The translations under genes were made by a program, and so were the position numbers. A DNA stretch of 64,000 bases, from the NCBI GenBank assembly GCA_030710605.1, contig CP092870.1, positions 89,405,993 to 89,469,992 of the forward strand, written 5' to 3'. The notes beneath the pieces were generated by a model. That model was not told the origin of the DNA. It searched no databases and saw nothing but the letters and a program-made list of their open reading frames with translations. Positions 45,117-54,549 of the stretch are shown one piece after another (within the stretch, counting starts at the first letter, position 1; the number at the start of each line of letters is the position of its first letter). The stretch comes from Cordylochernes scorpioides (Eukaryota > Arthropoda > Arachnida > Pseudoscorpiones > Chernetidae).

Positions 45117-45878
45117 TTTTTTTTGAAGAGAAGGCACAGAATTATTTTGATTGTTCATTGTCTGTGATGCCTCCTCAATTTGATCAAGTTGGGCAAAATA
45201 GGCTGGCTTCTTGACCACTGTGTTGCCAGTTGTCTGGTAGGGCTTGGGTTCAAAAGGTTTTTTCTCTAAACTGGGACGGATATTTTTCAGCAGCTGAAGA
45301 AGAGTCTCTTTGTTTTCGATTTTCACAGTGGACAACTGATTCTGCATATCTGGGGGTAGCCCATGAATCACTCCAATTATCAATAGCTTTTCACTTAAGC
45401 CGGGCATCCCTAATCGCATTTTCCTTTGTTTTTGGTGGAAGTAATCGATCAGAGAGCCGCCTCGATATCTCCACTTGAACGCCCTAACATATTTATCTAT
45501 AGGGTTATCCCCAAATGAGGATACAAAATATTCTTTCCATGTTTCCCAGCTAAAGTTGCCTTCATCAGCAAGTCTGCTATCAAACCACCTTCCCCCTAGG
45601 TAGTTTCTCATACCATATATTTTGGATTGATCTTTTACCCAACCATTATTTGCACAGACATTTTCATATAGGGTTATCCAAGTGGCTGGATCTAAGTTAT
45701 TACCGGAGAATCCAGGTGCTTTCATTTCGACATGTCTTGGTGCATATTCATGCTGGTTTAAACTTAAATTTTGAACTAAAGAATTAACTAGTTTTTGTTG
45801 TTTTGCTACAGTAGTTATCAATTTGCTAAAAGTGTCTTCTGTTAATAGAGATTTTGCATCTAATTCCTCCTCATCCAT
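45114..45878 (-). CDS. gag: Gag (capsid region), 254 residues
   Basis: Opens with MDEEELD and contains a capsid-like segment around residues 50-190, including APGFSGNN, WITLYENVCANNGW, GRWFDSRL and a WKEYFVSSFGD motif as in Ty3/gypsy Gag. No CCHC zinc knuckle is visible at the C-terminus. The frame is open upstream of the ATG for about 28 codons (to the C run), so the true Gag start is probably earlier. It ends in a TAA directly after the A-rich slippery site. Gag would form the intracellular particle. Confidence 0.85.
   Translation of the reverse strand: MDEEELDAKSLLTEDTFSKLITTVAKQQKLVNSLVQNLSLNQHEYAPRHVEMKAPGFSGNNLDPATWITLYENVCANNGWVKDQSKIYGMRNYLGGRWFDSRLADEGNFSWETWKEYFVSSFGDNPIDKYVRAFKWRYRGGSLIDYFHQKQRKMRLGMPGLSEKLLIIGVIHGLPPDMQNQLSTVKIENKETLLQLLKNIRPSLEKKPFEPKPYQTTGNTVVKKPAYFAQLDQIEEASQTMNNQNNSVPSLQKK
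45117..45124 (-). promoter_or_regulatory. Candidate -1 frameshift site at gag end
   Basis: On the minus strand A8 followed by TAA: read in the gag frame it gives CAA AAA AAA TAA, an A AAA AAA slippery heptamer directly before the stop. The protease frame is exactly -1 relative to gag and is open across it. This fits programmed -1 frameshifting to make Gag-Pol. No downstream pseudoknot was tested. Confidence 0.6.
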
Positions 45879-45961
45879 TACGCATTTTTGTAAATCTTCA
45901 AATGATCGATTTTTGTATATTTCAATTATTTTTGATGGAACTTTAACAAATCTAATAGAAT

Positions 45962-45978
45962 CCCCCCCCCCCCCCCCC
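45962..45978. repeat. C17 homopolymer inside gag
   Basis: G17 on the coding strand, between the N-terminal gag piece and the open capsid frame. Length error or true slippage here could account for the frame break. Confidence 0.9.
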
Positions 45979-45981
45979 TTT

Positions 45982-46149
45982 CTAAATAGTAAGAATTAGA
46001 TTCTTTCCACATTTAAACACGAGCTCGTGATAAATGGGCAATTGAAATTCTTCAGGGATAGATAGAACATTAGCATCAGGGTTAAAGCTATAGCCAATTA
46101 CCTTTTTATTCTTAAAATGCAGGATGATCGATCCTGTCGGCTGCGCCAT
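45982..46149 (-). pseudogene. Gag N-terminal part, broken
   Basis: ATG at 46147-46149 lies within the primer-binding region and opens a 55-residue frame starting MAQPTGSIIL. It ends in TAG just before a 17-bp C run on the plus strand (45962-45978). The next in-frame gag sequence resumes beyond the run. The start is inferred from its position directly after the LTR, where gag should begin. Confidence 0.6.
46129..46148 (-). promoter_or_regulatory. Candidate primer binding site
   Basis: Four bases inside the 5' LTR the minus strand reads TGGCGCAGCCGACAGGATCG. The TGG start is expected for pairing with a tRNA CCA end. The tRNA identity was not determined. The site overlaps the first codons of the gag leader frame. 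Confidence 0.6.
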
Positions 46150-46152
46150 TTT

Positions 46153-46360
46153 TGTGATGTTCCTCTCTCTTCGATTAAATAAATAAATATGCTTTATCAA
46201 ATTAATAAACAAATTTTAATTATATATCTTTTTAATGTCAAACATACACTTTTTTAATAGATTCTTAAACAACAATAATTACAGTGCTGCCAAATTCAAA
46301 CAATCAAAAATAAATTAATTAAACAGAGTAGATTACAATATTATTATAAGGTATATTACA
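46153..46360 (-). repeat. 5' LTR
   Basis: Read on the minus strand it begins tgtaatataccttat and ends catcaca. It keeps a segment (gtttattaatttgataaagc) missing from the 3' LTR. Confidence 0.9.
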
Positions 46361-46369
46361 AAAATTATT

Positions 46370-47150
46370 GCGAAATGATGGAAATAGCGAAAGTTAAATA
46401 CTTTAGCATACCTCTCAAATAATCAAACAGAGTAATTATAAAGAGGTAACCAGGCGATACTGAAGAAACTGGAAAATCAAATGAGTTTCAGAATGAATTT
46501 AAAAGAAGTGGTGATGGTGGTGGTGTCTTGTCCAAATTTTGTTGCTTCATGGAAGGGAGAAGGGGGGGTTGCCATTGCCCCGTTAGTCAGCCACATTTCA
46601 GAGTTCCCTGTTCACGGTTACCGTAGCGGCTCACGACACCGTACTTCACCCTACAGGACAGTCCCTTACTTGTGCTGCTTCTCCCGCCCGCCAATGAAAA
46701 GAAGTAAAAAGAATAATTAAGAATCTAATAAATAAAACACAACACAACAATTCGACCTTCTATCTCCTTCTTGTTAATTAAATATCACAATAATAGAAAC
46801 ACAAGCTTACAAAATTAAAAGAAAGGAAATAAAAGAATCCTTAGTACCTTGAGCCCATAATACTCACTACGTGGGGTATCTAGCAAGAAAAATGAATAAT
46901 TGCTTTAAAAAGCTTTATTAAAGAAATAATTCTATAAATTATCTATCTTTAAATCCAAAAATTAACGAAAAATATAGATGATCATAAAATATACGTAGAT
47001 TTAAACAAATTAAAATAAGATATTTGAAGAAAAATAAAACAAAATATTCACAATGTGAGAAATATTCTTTTTTTTTTTATTTCGTATTTTGATAGAATCC
47101 TTGTAGAATACGGCTTGATGTAGATCTCTAATAATAGATAGGTAAAAGTT
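46370..47150. other. No gene recognised
   Basis: A mixed-composition block at 46500-46680 (gaagggagaagggggggttg, ttcacggttaccgtagcggc) looks like part of a dispersed element; the rest is AT-rich. Confidence 0.35.
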
Positions 47151-47163
47151 TCTCTGAAAAATT

Positions 47164-47439
47164 TTACAATTTTATTTTGTGAGATGTTTTGTTGGAATTT
47201 TGGGTGGAAAATAACTGATCCATCAAATTGCTGAAATCTCTGAGCAAATGGTTGAATTCCAGCAGGTTGGTGTTTTGTTCATATCGTATGGCAATGAAAG
47301 GAGGTTCTTTCACAGGTATTGCCAGGATCACATATACCATCCACATTACAATCGATAAACTCAAGATGGCACTCAAAGCTGAGAAAATCTCATCAATAAT
47401 TGACTCCATATGAGTTTGTTCTTCTGCATTATCATTCAT
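47164..47439 (-). CDS. Small membrane-protein ORF, 91 residues
   Basis: A true ATG (47437-47439) opens MNDNAEEQTHMESIIDEIF, an acidic N-terminus. A single hydrophobic helix at about residues 20-42 (SALSAILSLSIVMWMVYVIL) follows, then AIPVKEPPF and a polar, helix-prone C-terminus rich in Asn, Gln and Leu. Composition is protein-like and the surrounding 1 kb shows no repeat family, which favours a genuine gene. A similar layout is seen in the 45-residue ORF at 39521-39658 on the same strand. No family recognised; the topology is predicted only from hydrophobicity. Confidence 0.4.
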   Translation of the reverse strand: MNDNAEEQTHMESIIDEIFSALSAILSLSIVMWMVYVILAIPVKEPPFIAIRYEQNTNLLEFNHLLRDFSNLMDQLFSTQNSNKTSHKIKL

Positions 47440-48080
47440 CGTTTAATTTGATGGTCAAATATTAAATTTTATTATTCTTTGATTGTTTATTCGATTGGTT
47501 ATATATTAAAAATTTATTTGAAATTTTTTCCAATTCATATTTATATATCTTTTGTGATCGTTAAGATTTGCAATATTATCAGATTTTATAACATATTCTT
47601 CTATGATTTGGTGGTCAAAAATGATTTTTAATTATTCGCTGATTATTCATATCCATTATTAATGTTTTAATCTTTTCGGTAATTTATTTTGGTTGAATAT
47701 TGAAATATATCAAAATCGTTAAATTCGTTCGTAACATTTTTAGCTTCTTATAAACTTATTTTAGTTTTCCTTCAAAAATTATTGTTTTTTGATTGTTTAA
47801 TCTATTGGTTACATGCCCATTTTCTGATGAAATTTTTGGTGTGTGTGGCTTTGGATAAAAAGAAATAATATTTATCATTATAATATTATAAAAATCCTTC
47901 TATATAACATCTTTCTAATTTTTTCATAAATTTCTATGGCTAAGATAAAAATAATATTCCCCACTATTCATGTGTAACACGCATTTTTCAACATTCTTTT
48001 CCGTATCTCTCTTAAAATGTATTTTCATTATTCTATTAATTTTTAATATCTAATTTGTTTAAAAAAATTAATTAGTCCAA
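47440..48080. other. AT-rich, no feature seen
   Basis: Very AT-rich with many stops in all frames. It could hold the promoter region of the 47164 ORF, but no clear element is visible. Confidence 0.35.
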
Positions 48081-48084
48081 CATT

Positions 48085-48425
48085 TTTATTTGTGTGAGTA
48101 ATAGGTACCTAGAAATTATTGCAACGGTATCGAAAGAAGACCCAATTTGCCCCCACTGCCAAGATGAAGACCAAACCGTAGACCACCTCCTCTTCACTTG
48201 CCCAACCTTCCAATACCAAAGATTCCAGACAGCCACTCTCCTAGATATCACCAACATATGTCCAGCATCCCTAGAAAATCTCTCAAGAAAGAAATCTGCC
48301 TGGCGACACCTCATTAATTGGACTTTCACTGGCATTGTATATAAATCCAAGAAGACTTAGTTCAGAAGGACATCCTGGGTAGTTGGCGACTTCTGTACGC
48401 TCCAGGAACCTGGGTTACTTAAATA
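48085..48425 (+). mobile_element. LINE C-terminal fragment and tail
   Basis: The frame to TAG at 48358-48360 contains CPHCQDEDQTVDHLLFTCPT, the C-x2-C-x-H-x-C type finger that ends many Jockey/R1-type LINE polyproteins. The 3' tail (gggtagttggcgacttctgt, ctccaggaacctgggttact) ends in taaataaataataa. 5'-truncated. A second tail copy is at 30720-30785. Confidence 0.75.
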
Positions 48426-48441
48426 AATAATAATATAAATT

Positions 48442-48668
48442 ATTTGAAAAAGAAAAAATAATATTAAGGTAAAGATTTTCTTTTAATTTTGATTTCGCAA
48501 AATTTCGAGCAAAATTTCTGCTCTTCAACGGGCATATACTTCTATGTAAGTTCATCTTTATATTGTACATAGAAGTATATGCCCGTTGAAGAGCAGAAAT
48601 TTTGCTCGAAATTTTGCGAAATCAAAATTAAAAGAAACTACCTTAATATTATTCTTTCTTTTTCAAAT
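48442..48668. mobile_element. Inverted repeat (about 105-bp arms) with hammerhead-like hairpins
   Basis: Arms 48442-48549 and 48565-48668 are nearly perfect complements with a 15-bp loop. Each arm carries the motif CGUUGAAGAGC, loop, GCUCGAAAUUUUGC, on opposite strands. Related to the PLE 3' hairpin at 2511-2546. It sits directly after a LINE tail. Confidence 0.7.
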
Positions 48669-48679
48669 TTTGATTTGTA

Positions 48680-49100
48680 ATTGGCAATAAATATAAACTA
48701 GGTTGTTCTTTTTGAGCGGTACCTAATAAAGTGATTTTGGAACAAGAAGAAATAAAGAACAAAAGTCGGTGGCCCGCGGTATAAACCACCAGTTTTCTAC
48801 AGTCATGAATCGGGATCGAATCCAGAATTATACACTTTTTTTAATATGTGAAGAACCTGTTCATGTGGGTCATTGTAAATAACATAATCCAAGTTTCTCT
48901 TTTTGAGCGGTACTTTGAGCGATATTTTTCGGAATACTTGATTAAGTATTTTAAAATATTATATTTTGTAAATTGGTATTTGATTTTTGTGTGAATATAT
49001 ATTTATACATAATGAAAAAATATCGCCTTGTTTCTTTATTTATGCTTATATTGTACAAAGAATAATGCTTATAAGAAATGAAAGCATTAAAACAAATATT
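48680..49100. other. tRNA-like segment and AT-rich DNA
   Basis: 48765-48845 contains ggtggcccgcggtataaac and atcgggatcgaatccagaa, resembling a tRNA D-arm and T-arm, but no acceptor stem closes, so it is probably a SINE head. Otherwise unassigned. Confidence 0.35.
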
Positions 49101-49119
49101 TCACACATAAAACTAATTT

Positions 49120-49345
49120 ATACTGTCCTTACTGCGATGAAAAAATATTGAGAGAGCTTGGTTCAGTAGTGAGGAATCCTCCCAGTAGTTTCGCCGATTT
49201 AATATACCAGACCGTTTCTTAGAACTATAATACTGTATTGGACGATTCTGCTTATATATGCTACGCTGAAGAGTGGAATCTCAGAAATGGTATTCATTAA
49301 AACTATGGACATAAGCTTTTAGGACTAGAATTATATATAAATAAT
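49120..49345 (-). repeat. SINE-like dispersed repeat
   Basis: Minus strand carries ttaaatcggcgaaactactg and ggattcctcactactgaacc. The part gtattggacgattctgctta and ctatggacataagcttttag is shared with other copies. Confidence 0.55.
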
Positions 49346-49559
49346 GATTATAATGAATGAAGACATTAAGTCGCGAATGTCTCTTTTCACAAATAAATCA
49401 AACTTCTGCTATCCTTACTGCGATGAAAAAGAACAGTAGAAGTTTGGTTTATTTGTGAAAAGAAACATTGGCGTCTTAATATCTTTATTCGTTATATATA
49501 GATGGCGTGTTATTTCTTTGTATTAATTAATGATTATGATATTAAAGGATAGCCTCAAT

Positions 49560-49870
49560 ACCGGTTTCTAACCTGGATCTTGGTTGTCACAAACGCGACA
49601 GTTTTGACCACTAAAGCGGCATCTCCGATTGAAACCTATCCATACCAGTCCTGAAGTAGTGTTTGGAAGACAGCATGTGTGTTGAAAGGGAAAACTTGGA
49701 CACGTGTGACCAGGATGGACACTTGAGTAACCAGCACGTGACAGTGAATCACGGGACCAGCAAGGAAACTTTCCCAATCTCCGGCCGGATTTTAAATTTG
49801 TTAATAAACTTCCTCCGAACCTGCCGGGCAACTTTTTAGCCGAGGGAATTAGGTGAGTCATCTGTGATGG
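49560..49870. other. Mixed-composition segment, unassigned
   Basis: GC-richer than its flanks. A 97-codon minus-strand frame has no recognised similarity. It abuts the tandem array and may be a gene remnant. Confidence 0.2.
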
Positions 49871-49879
49871 AGGAAGGTC

Positions 49880-51000
49880 GGTCGGAGTGGAATTGTCTGG
49901 TGATGGCTTGGTGGATGGAGTCTGGTGTAGCTTGGTCCTGGTGATGGCTTGGTGGATGGGTTTGGTGTAGTTTGGTCCTGGTAATGGCTTGGTTGATGGA
50001 GTCTGGTGTTGCTTGGTCCTTGTGATGGCTTGGTGAATGGAGTTTGGATTCTGGTGATGGCTTGGTGGATGGAGTCTGGTCTGGCTTGGTACTGGTGTGG
50101 CTTGTTGAATGAGATCTGGATTCTGGTAATGGCTTGGTCCTGGTGATAGCTTGGTCCGGGTTATGGCTTAGTCCTGGTGATGGCTTAGTCCTGGTGATAG
50201 CTTGGTCCCGGTGATGGCTTAGTCCTGGTGATAGCTTGGTCCCGGTGATGGCTTAGTCCTGGTGATAGCTTGGTCCCGGTGATGGCTTAGTCCTGGTGAT
50301 GGCTTGGTCCCGGTGATGGCTTAGTCCTGGTGATAGCTTGGTCCCGGTGATGGCTTAGTCCTGGTGATAGCTTGGTCCCGGTGATGGCTTAGTCCTGGTG
50401 ATGGCTTGGTCCTGGTAATGTGGCTTAGTCCTGGTAATGGCTTGGTCCTGGTGATGGCTTGGTCTTGGTGATGGCTTGGTGAATGGAGTTTGGACTCTGG
50501 TGATGGCTTGGTGGATGGAGTCTGGTCTGGCTTGGTCCTGGTGATGGCTTGGTCGATGGAGTCTGGTGTGGCTTAGTCCTGGTAATGGCTTGGTCCTGGT
50601 GATGGCTTGGTCTTGGTGAATGGAGTTTGGATTCTGGTGATGGCTTGGTGGATGGAGTCTGGTCTGGCTTGGTCCTGGTGATGGCTTGGTCGATGGAGTC
50701 TGGTGTGGCTTAGTCCTGGTAATGGCTTGGTCCTGGTGATGGCTTGGTCTTGGTGAATGGAGTTTGGATTCTGGTGATGGCTTGGTGGATGGAGTCTGGT
50801 CTGGCTTGGTCCTGGTGATGGCTTGGTCGATGGAGTCTGGTGTGGCTTAGTCCTGGTAATGGCTTGGTCCTGGTGATGGCTTGGTCTTGGTGAATGGAGT
50901 TTGGATTCTGGTGATGGCTTGGTGGATGGAGTCTGGTCTGGCTTGGTCCTGGTGATGGCTTGGTCGATGGAGTCTGGTGTGGCTTGGTGAATGAGATAAG
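49880..51000. repeat. GGT/GCT-rich tandem array with higher-order units
   Basis: Basic motif of about 17 bp (tggcttggtcctggtga). A 34-bp form (cttggtcccggtgatggctt) repeats at 50190-50400. A 137-bp higher-order unit repeats at 50629, 50766 and 50903 (ggattctggtgatggcttgg). Confidence 0.9.
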
Positions 51001-51379
51001 AGAGAGGTAAAAGCAGTCGCTAACTACCCACCATGAATATCATGGCCTGTACCACGTGTACTAGGGATAATCAAAAAACTATAAAAATTGACGATTTTTT
51101 TGAAAAGTGAAATATTTCACAAAAATCCACCACCTCCTTATTATTTTATATCAGTAATGCTAGTCAACAATTTATAAATTGTTGTGGTTTTATTTTCGAG
51201 GAAAAAAAGTGGAGAATAAATTGTCTCTCTTATCTCACCAAGTCTATTTACAAATAGCCAGTCTAGTATTGCTCCTTGATTGCAGACGTTTTCGTTCAAG
51301 GTGATTTTTGACCGAGGACGTCTAGTGGCATTGCAGACCATGTTGAAACCACTATAGCTATGAGAGTCCGTTGACCACC

Positions 51380-51720
51380 TATACTCATGGACAAAACTTA
51401 AGAAAGTGGAAAGTCTTTGAGATAATTTAAACAATTTTATTGATTCTCTTCCAATCAATTGCTACAGAGAAATATATTATATATAATAAATTGATAAAGA
51501 GAGAGCAATCTCTCGAAATATTTTGAGAAAAAAATTGTTTGTTTTTTTTTACAGATCCAGGTACGCCCTTTTTTTATAAAGAATAATATTTTTTGTTGAG
51601 TTTGTTGTTGACACACTTTAAAATGTTTTTAATATATTGATAAAGGTTGGCGTTCAGCCAACTGAAATATTGGTAAAATAAATGATATTTTGATCCAATA
51701 TATGCCTTTTTATTTAAATA
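51380..51720. mobile_element. MITE end and hammerhead-like foldback pieces
   Basis: 51381-51425 is a Tc1-like MITE left end (actcatggacaaaacttaag). At 51491-51526, plus strand, UUGAUAAAGAGAGAGCAAUC precedes UCUCGAAAUAUUUUG. At 51640-51680, UUGAUAAAGGUUGGCGUUC precedes AGCCAACUGAAAUAUUGG. The two have different but paired stem II sequences. Confidence 0.5.
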
Positions 51721-51859
51721 TTTATTCATAGATTGCTCTATTTTCAAAAAGAATAATATATAATAAAGGTATAAATAACGTGTAGATAAAACGTAGGGGA
51801 ATATATATATATAGATGGATATGTGTACAAAGTTCTTCAGCGAGGGAGGTTTCCCCACC

Positions 51860-52020
51860 TTGAGAGAGTTCTCCAGATAAAAAGGGGGTCTTCTTGAACA
51901 CTCCTCAGTTCCACGTCGAGGAAGTACTTGAGGGTCTTGTCAGACGCCAGGATGGCCAGGGTGTCATTATCCAGGCCTCGCCCGAAGACCCAAAGTCTTT
52001 AATACTGCCAGTGATTTTTT
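51860..52020. other. GC-richer unassigned stretch
   Basis: aggtttccccaccttgagag to aggcctcgcccgaagaccca reads like degenerate coding DNA but no frame is convincing. Confidence 0.2.
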
Positions 52021-52021
52021 T

Positions 52022-52459
52022 TTTTTATTGAAGGATACAAAGAAAATTGTGTACACACTTGGTTATCTCGTTGTTGTTTTTGTTGTTGTGTCCAATGAAG
52101 AGCCTCAGATGTCCCCGTGCATCTCTATCACAAGAATCTCAATGTCCACTATCTTGGGTGTGTAAAGCTGCTGCTCTTGGTCCATGTCAATTTCCTGCAA
52201 AGCTGCGGCCATTGCTGGCCATGAGAATATGTGGGTAAGTGTAAGTTCCACACTAGGACATTTGTTGCATGTCCTATATTTTCTTATGCCATCTGGATGT
52301 ATTGTCATTCCTTTATAGTGTTTCGTTCTGAGTCTTGTTTTTTTGGTTATCTCGTGTATCATCAATAAAGGTCACTGTAATATATTTCAGGGTTATTGTC
52401 TGAATACAGCTATACACACTAAAAGGTACAACTTCCTTAAGTTTTATTCATGAGTGTAC
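52022..52459. mobile_element. Tc1-like MITE interrupted by a LINE tail
   Basis: Left part (ggatacaaagaaaattgtgt, cacacttggttatctcgt) and right part (ttggttatctcgtgtatcat to aagttttattcatgagtgta) rejoin when 52072-52355 is removed. Confidence 0.7.
52072..52342 (-). mobile_element. Jockey-like LINE 3' end, 13-bp TSD
   Basis: Flanked by ttggttatctcgt at 52059-52071 and 52343-52355. The minus-strand frame, to TGA at 52105-52107, contains RTKHYKGMTIHPDG and CNKCPSVELTLTHIFSWPA, the cysteine-histidine end of Jockey-type LINE ORF2. It is followed by a tail of cattggacacaacaacaaaa repeats. Heavily 5'-truncated. Same family as the tails at 12252, 18812, 35765 and 61090. Confidence 0.85.
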
Positions 52460-52971
52460 AATGGCGATGTGTAATACACACTATCAATGCAACGCCAGTA
52501 GAATTATTTCAGTAATAGATCCATCAGAACCATGTCAGAATACCATGCAAGCTATGGGTCACAACTCCCATAAAGTTATGTAACAGAATACTTTATTGAA
52601 TAATAAATCTACTTTTCTCTCATGTCACAATCTCTTATCTTTCTTTTCATTTCTCTGCTCTTTGATACAAATAAAATTGTGAAAAAAATAGTACAAATGT
52701 GAAATTATACTGGGGTAAGATGGATGAATTAAGAAAAAGGAATCTCCTTATCGTGCAACTAAATCATATGCCATCACTAACTTTTAGTTTCATGATAAGA
52801 TGTATTTTTCTTAACAAATAAAATTGTATGGACATTCTGACTTTGGCTTATTACATGTTTCTATTTGAATATGGTTGAGATTCAGGGAGTAATCCTTTAA
52901 CTCAGATATTTAAATAAAAATGAATGCTTGCGATAATTTTATATTTGAAGGATTTTTATGGTCCCTATCTA

Positions 52972-53184
52972 CACTCATGGACAAGACTTAAGGAAGTGGA
53001 AAGTCTTTATGTCTCCGGTATCTTTTTTTGTTTTTTAAGGTGACAGAGGCGATTTTGTTCAGACTTGGTTATCTCGTGTGTCTTCAATAAAGATCACTGT
53101 GTATCAAATATCTTTCAGAGTAATTGCCTGAATCCCGATATACATGCTGAAAGGTACAAATTCCTTAAGTTTTGTCTATGAGTG
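52972..53184. mobile_element. Tc1-like MITE, complete reference copy, 213 bp
   Basis: Ends cactcatggacaagacttaa and its complement ttaagttttgtctatgagtg are intact, interior uninterrupted. Left flank is TA. Useful as the reference for the interrupted copies. Confidence 0.75.
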
Positions 53185-53570
53185 GATATGAAGCTATAAC
53201 ATTGGATTATTCTGCTTCAGATTATTGATTTGAAAGTATCTTTATTGTCAAGAATTATGAAATTCTTGCTGCTGAGTATCAGTTTTATCCATAATAACAA
53301 GGGTTGAACCTTTATCTGATCTTTAAAATTGCTATAATTTCGTTTCTCTCTAGTTTTAAATAAAAGAATATTCCTTTATTACAAATATTTTTTTAATTCG
53401 CACTATTATTTTCAAATTGTGCCAAAAAATAAGTTTGAAATCATTAATTAAACTTTCTAGAGACAGTGCAAAACAAATATATATATCATTTATATCCATT
53501 CCAATTTTTATATTAATAACTTATAAATTACCGTAAATATAGAGGCTGCCTGCTCTTAAATTTGAAGAAC
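53185..53570. other. AT-rich, no feature seen
   Basis: No repeat family or open frame of note. Confidence 0.35.
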
Positions 53571-53583
53571 TTATAAAGTACTC

Positions 53584-54242
53584 ATGGTAAACGGTTTGCG
53601 GATTTCGACAAATTAGAAAGAAGGAATCATATATCGCCGCAACTCTTTTTATTATTATAGCGGTTAAGGAAGCTTTCGGGCAAGCCCTTCTTCAGCTAAT
53701 TATATTGTACAAACAAAGAGAGATTATATATCGTTTTTAATATAAATCAAAATAAACGAAAAGAAATTTACCACGCCCCTATCGCCCTCGTTTCAATAGC
53801 ACCGCGTGGCCACGTTATGTCTGATCCTAACTTCAAATGTAATATGGTACAAAAATATCTTAAAAGAAAGTTACGTAATTGAATAAATATAAAGAATCAA
53901 CTATAAACAGTTCAAAGGATTTAGTGACTTATTGAACTATTGAACTGTTTATAGTTGATTCTTTATATTTATTCAATTACGTAACTTTCTTTTAAGATAT
54001 TTTTGTACAATATTACATTTGAAGTTAGGATCAGACATAACGTGGCCACGCGGTGCTATTGAAACGAGGGCGATAGGGGCGTGGTAAATTTCTTTTCGTT
54101 TATTTTGATTTATATTAAAAACGATATATAATCTCTCTTTGTTTGTACAATATAATTAGCTGAAGAAGGGCTTGCCCGAAAGCTTCCTTAACCGCTATAA
54201 TAATAAAAAGAGTTGCGGCGATATATGATTCCTTCTTTCTAA
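53584..54242. mobile_element. 659-bp insertion: 305-bp inverted repeats, two hammerhead-like motifs, 13-bp TSD
   Basis: A perfect 13-bp duplication, ttataaagtactc, at 53571-53583 and 54243-54255. Arms 53611-53915 and 53940-54244 are almost perfectly complementary (one mismatch seen) around a 24-bp loop. The last two arm bases overlap the duplication. Each arm carries CUGAAGA, A, GGGC, UU, GCCC, GAAA, GCUUCC: plus strand at 54160-54187, minus strand in the left arm. Arm identity implies a young head-to-head insertion or dimer. Confidence 0.9.
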
Positions 54243-54549
54243 TTATAAAGTACTCTTTATGACTTCTTAATACGTCACAAATAGTCATAAAATGTTCTTT
54301 AGTCTCACACAAAAAGAACCATACAAACCTCCTAAATACCACAAAGACTTCAGAAATTACTATGGGAACGTTCTAAGGGCCAATATGGAACGCGCGGAAC
54401 GTAGAGGATTCAAAAATATTCAATTGTAAATCCCTTAATTATTCTTATTTTCTTCAACATCTGTTATATCTCCTCAAAAAAACATAAAGTTCCTTAAGGA
54501 CCTTATAGAGTTCTCAGGGACACCTTAGGTAAGGAAATCAAGCTTGTTA

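Larger units (their letters stand above)
42053..46360 (-). mobile_element. Ty3/gypsy LTR retrotransposon, nearly complete
   Basis: LTRs at 46153-46360 (5', 208 bp) and 42053-42238 (3', 186 bp) start TG and end CA. They differ mainly by a roughly 20-bp deletion. A 5-bp duplication aaaat flanks the element (42048-42052 and 46361-46365). Order on the minus strand: gag, protease, reverse transcriptase, RNase H, integrase, as in Ty3/gypsy. No env-like frame. Frame breaks in gag, protease and reverse transcriptase make it defective. It is annotated as found. Confidence 0.95.

Noticed and set aside
51141-51458. 105-codon minus-strand frame
   Set aside because: It runs into a Tc1-like MITE end, has no recognised family, and its N-terminal part is repeat-derived.
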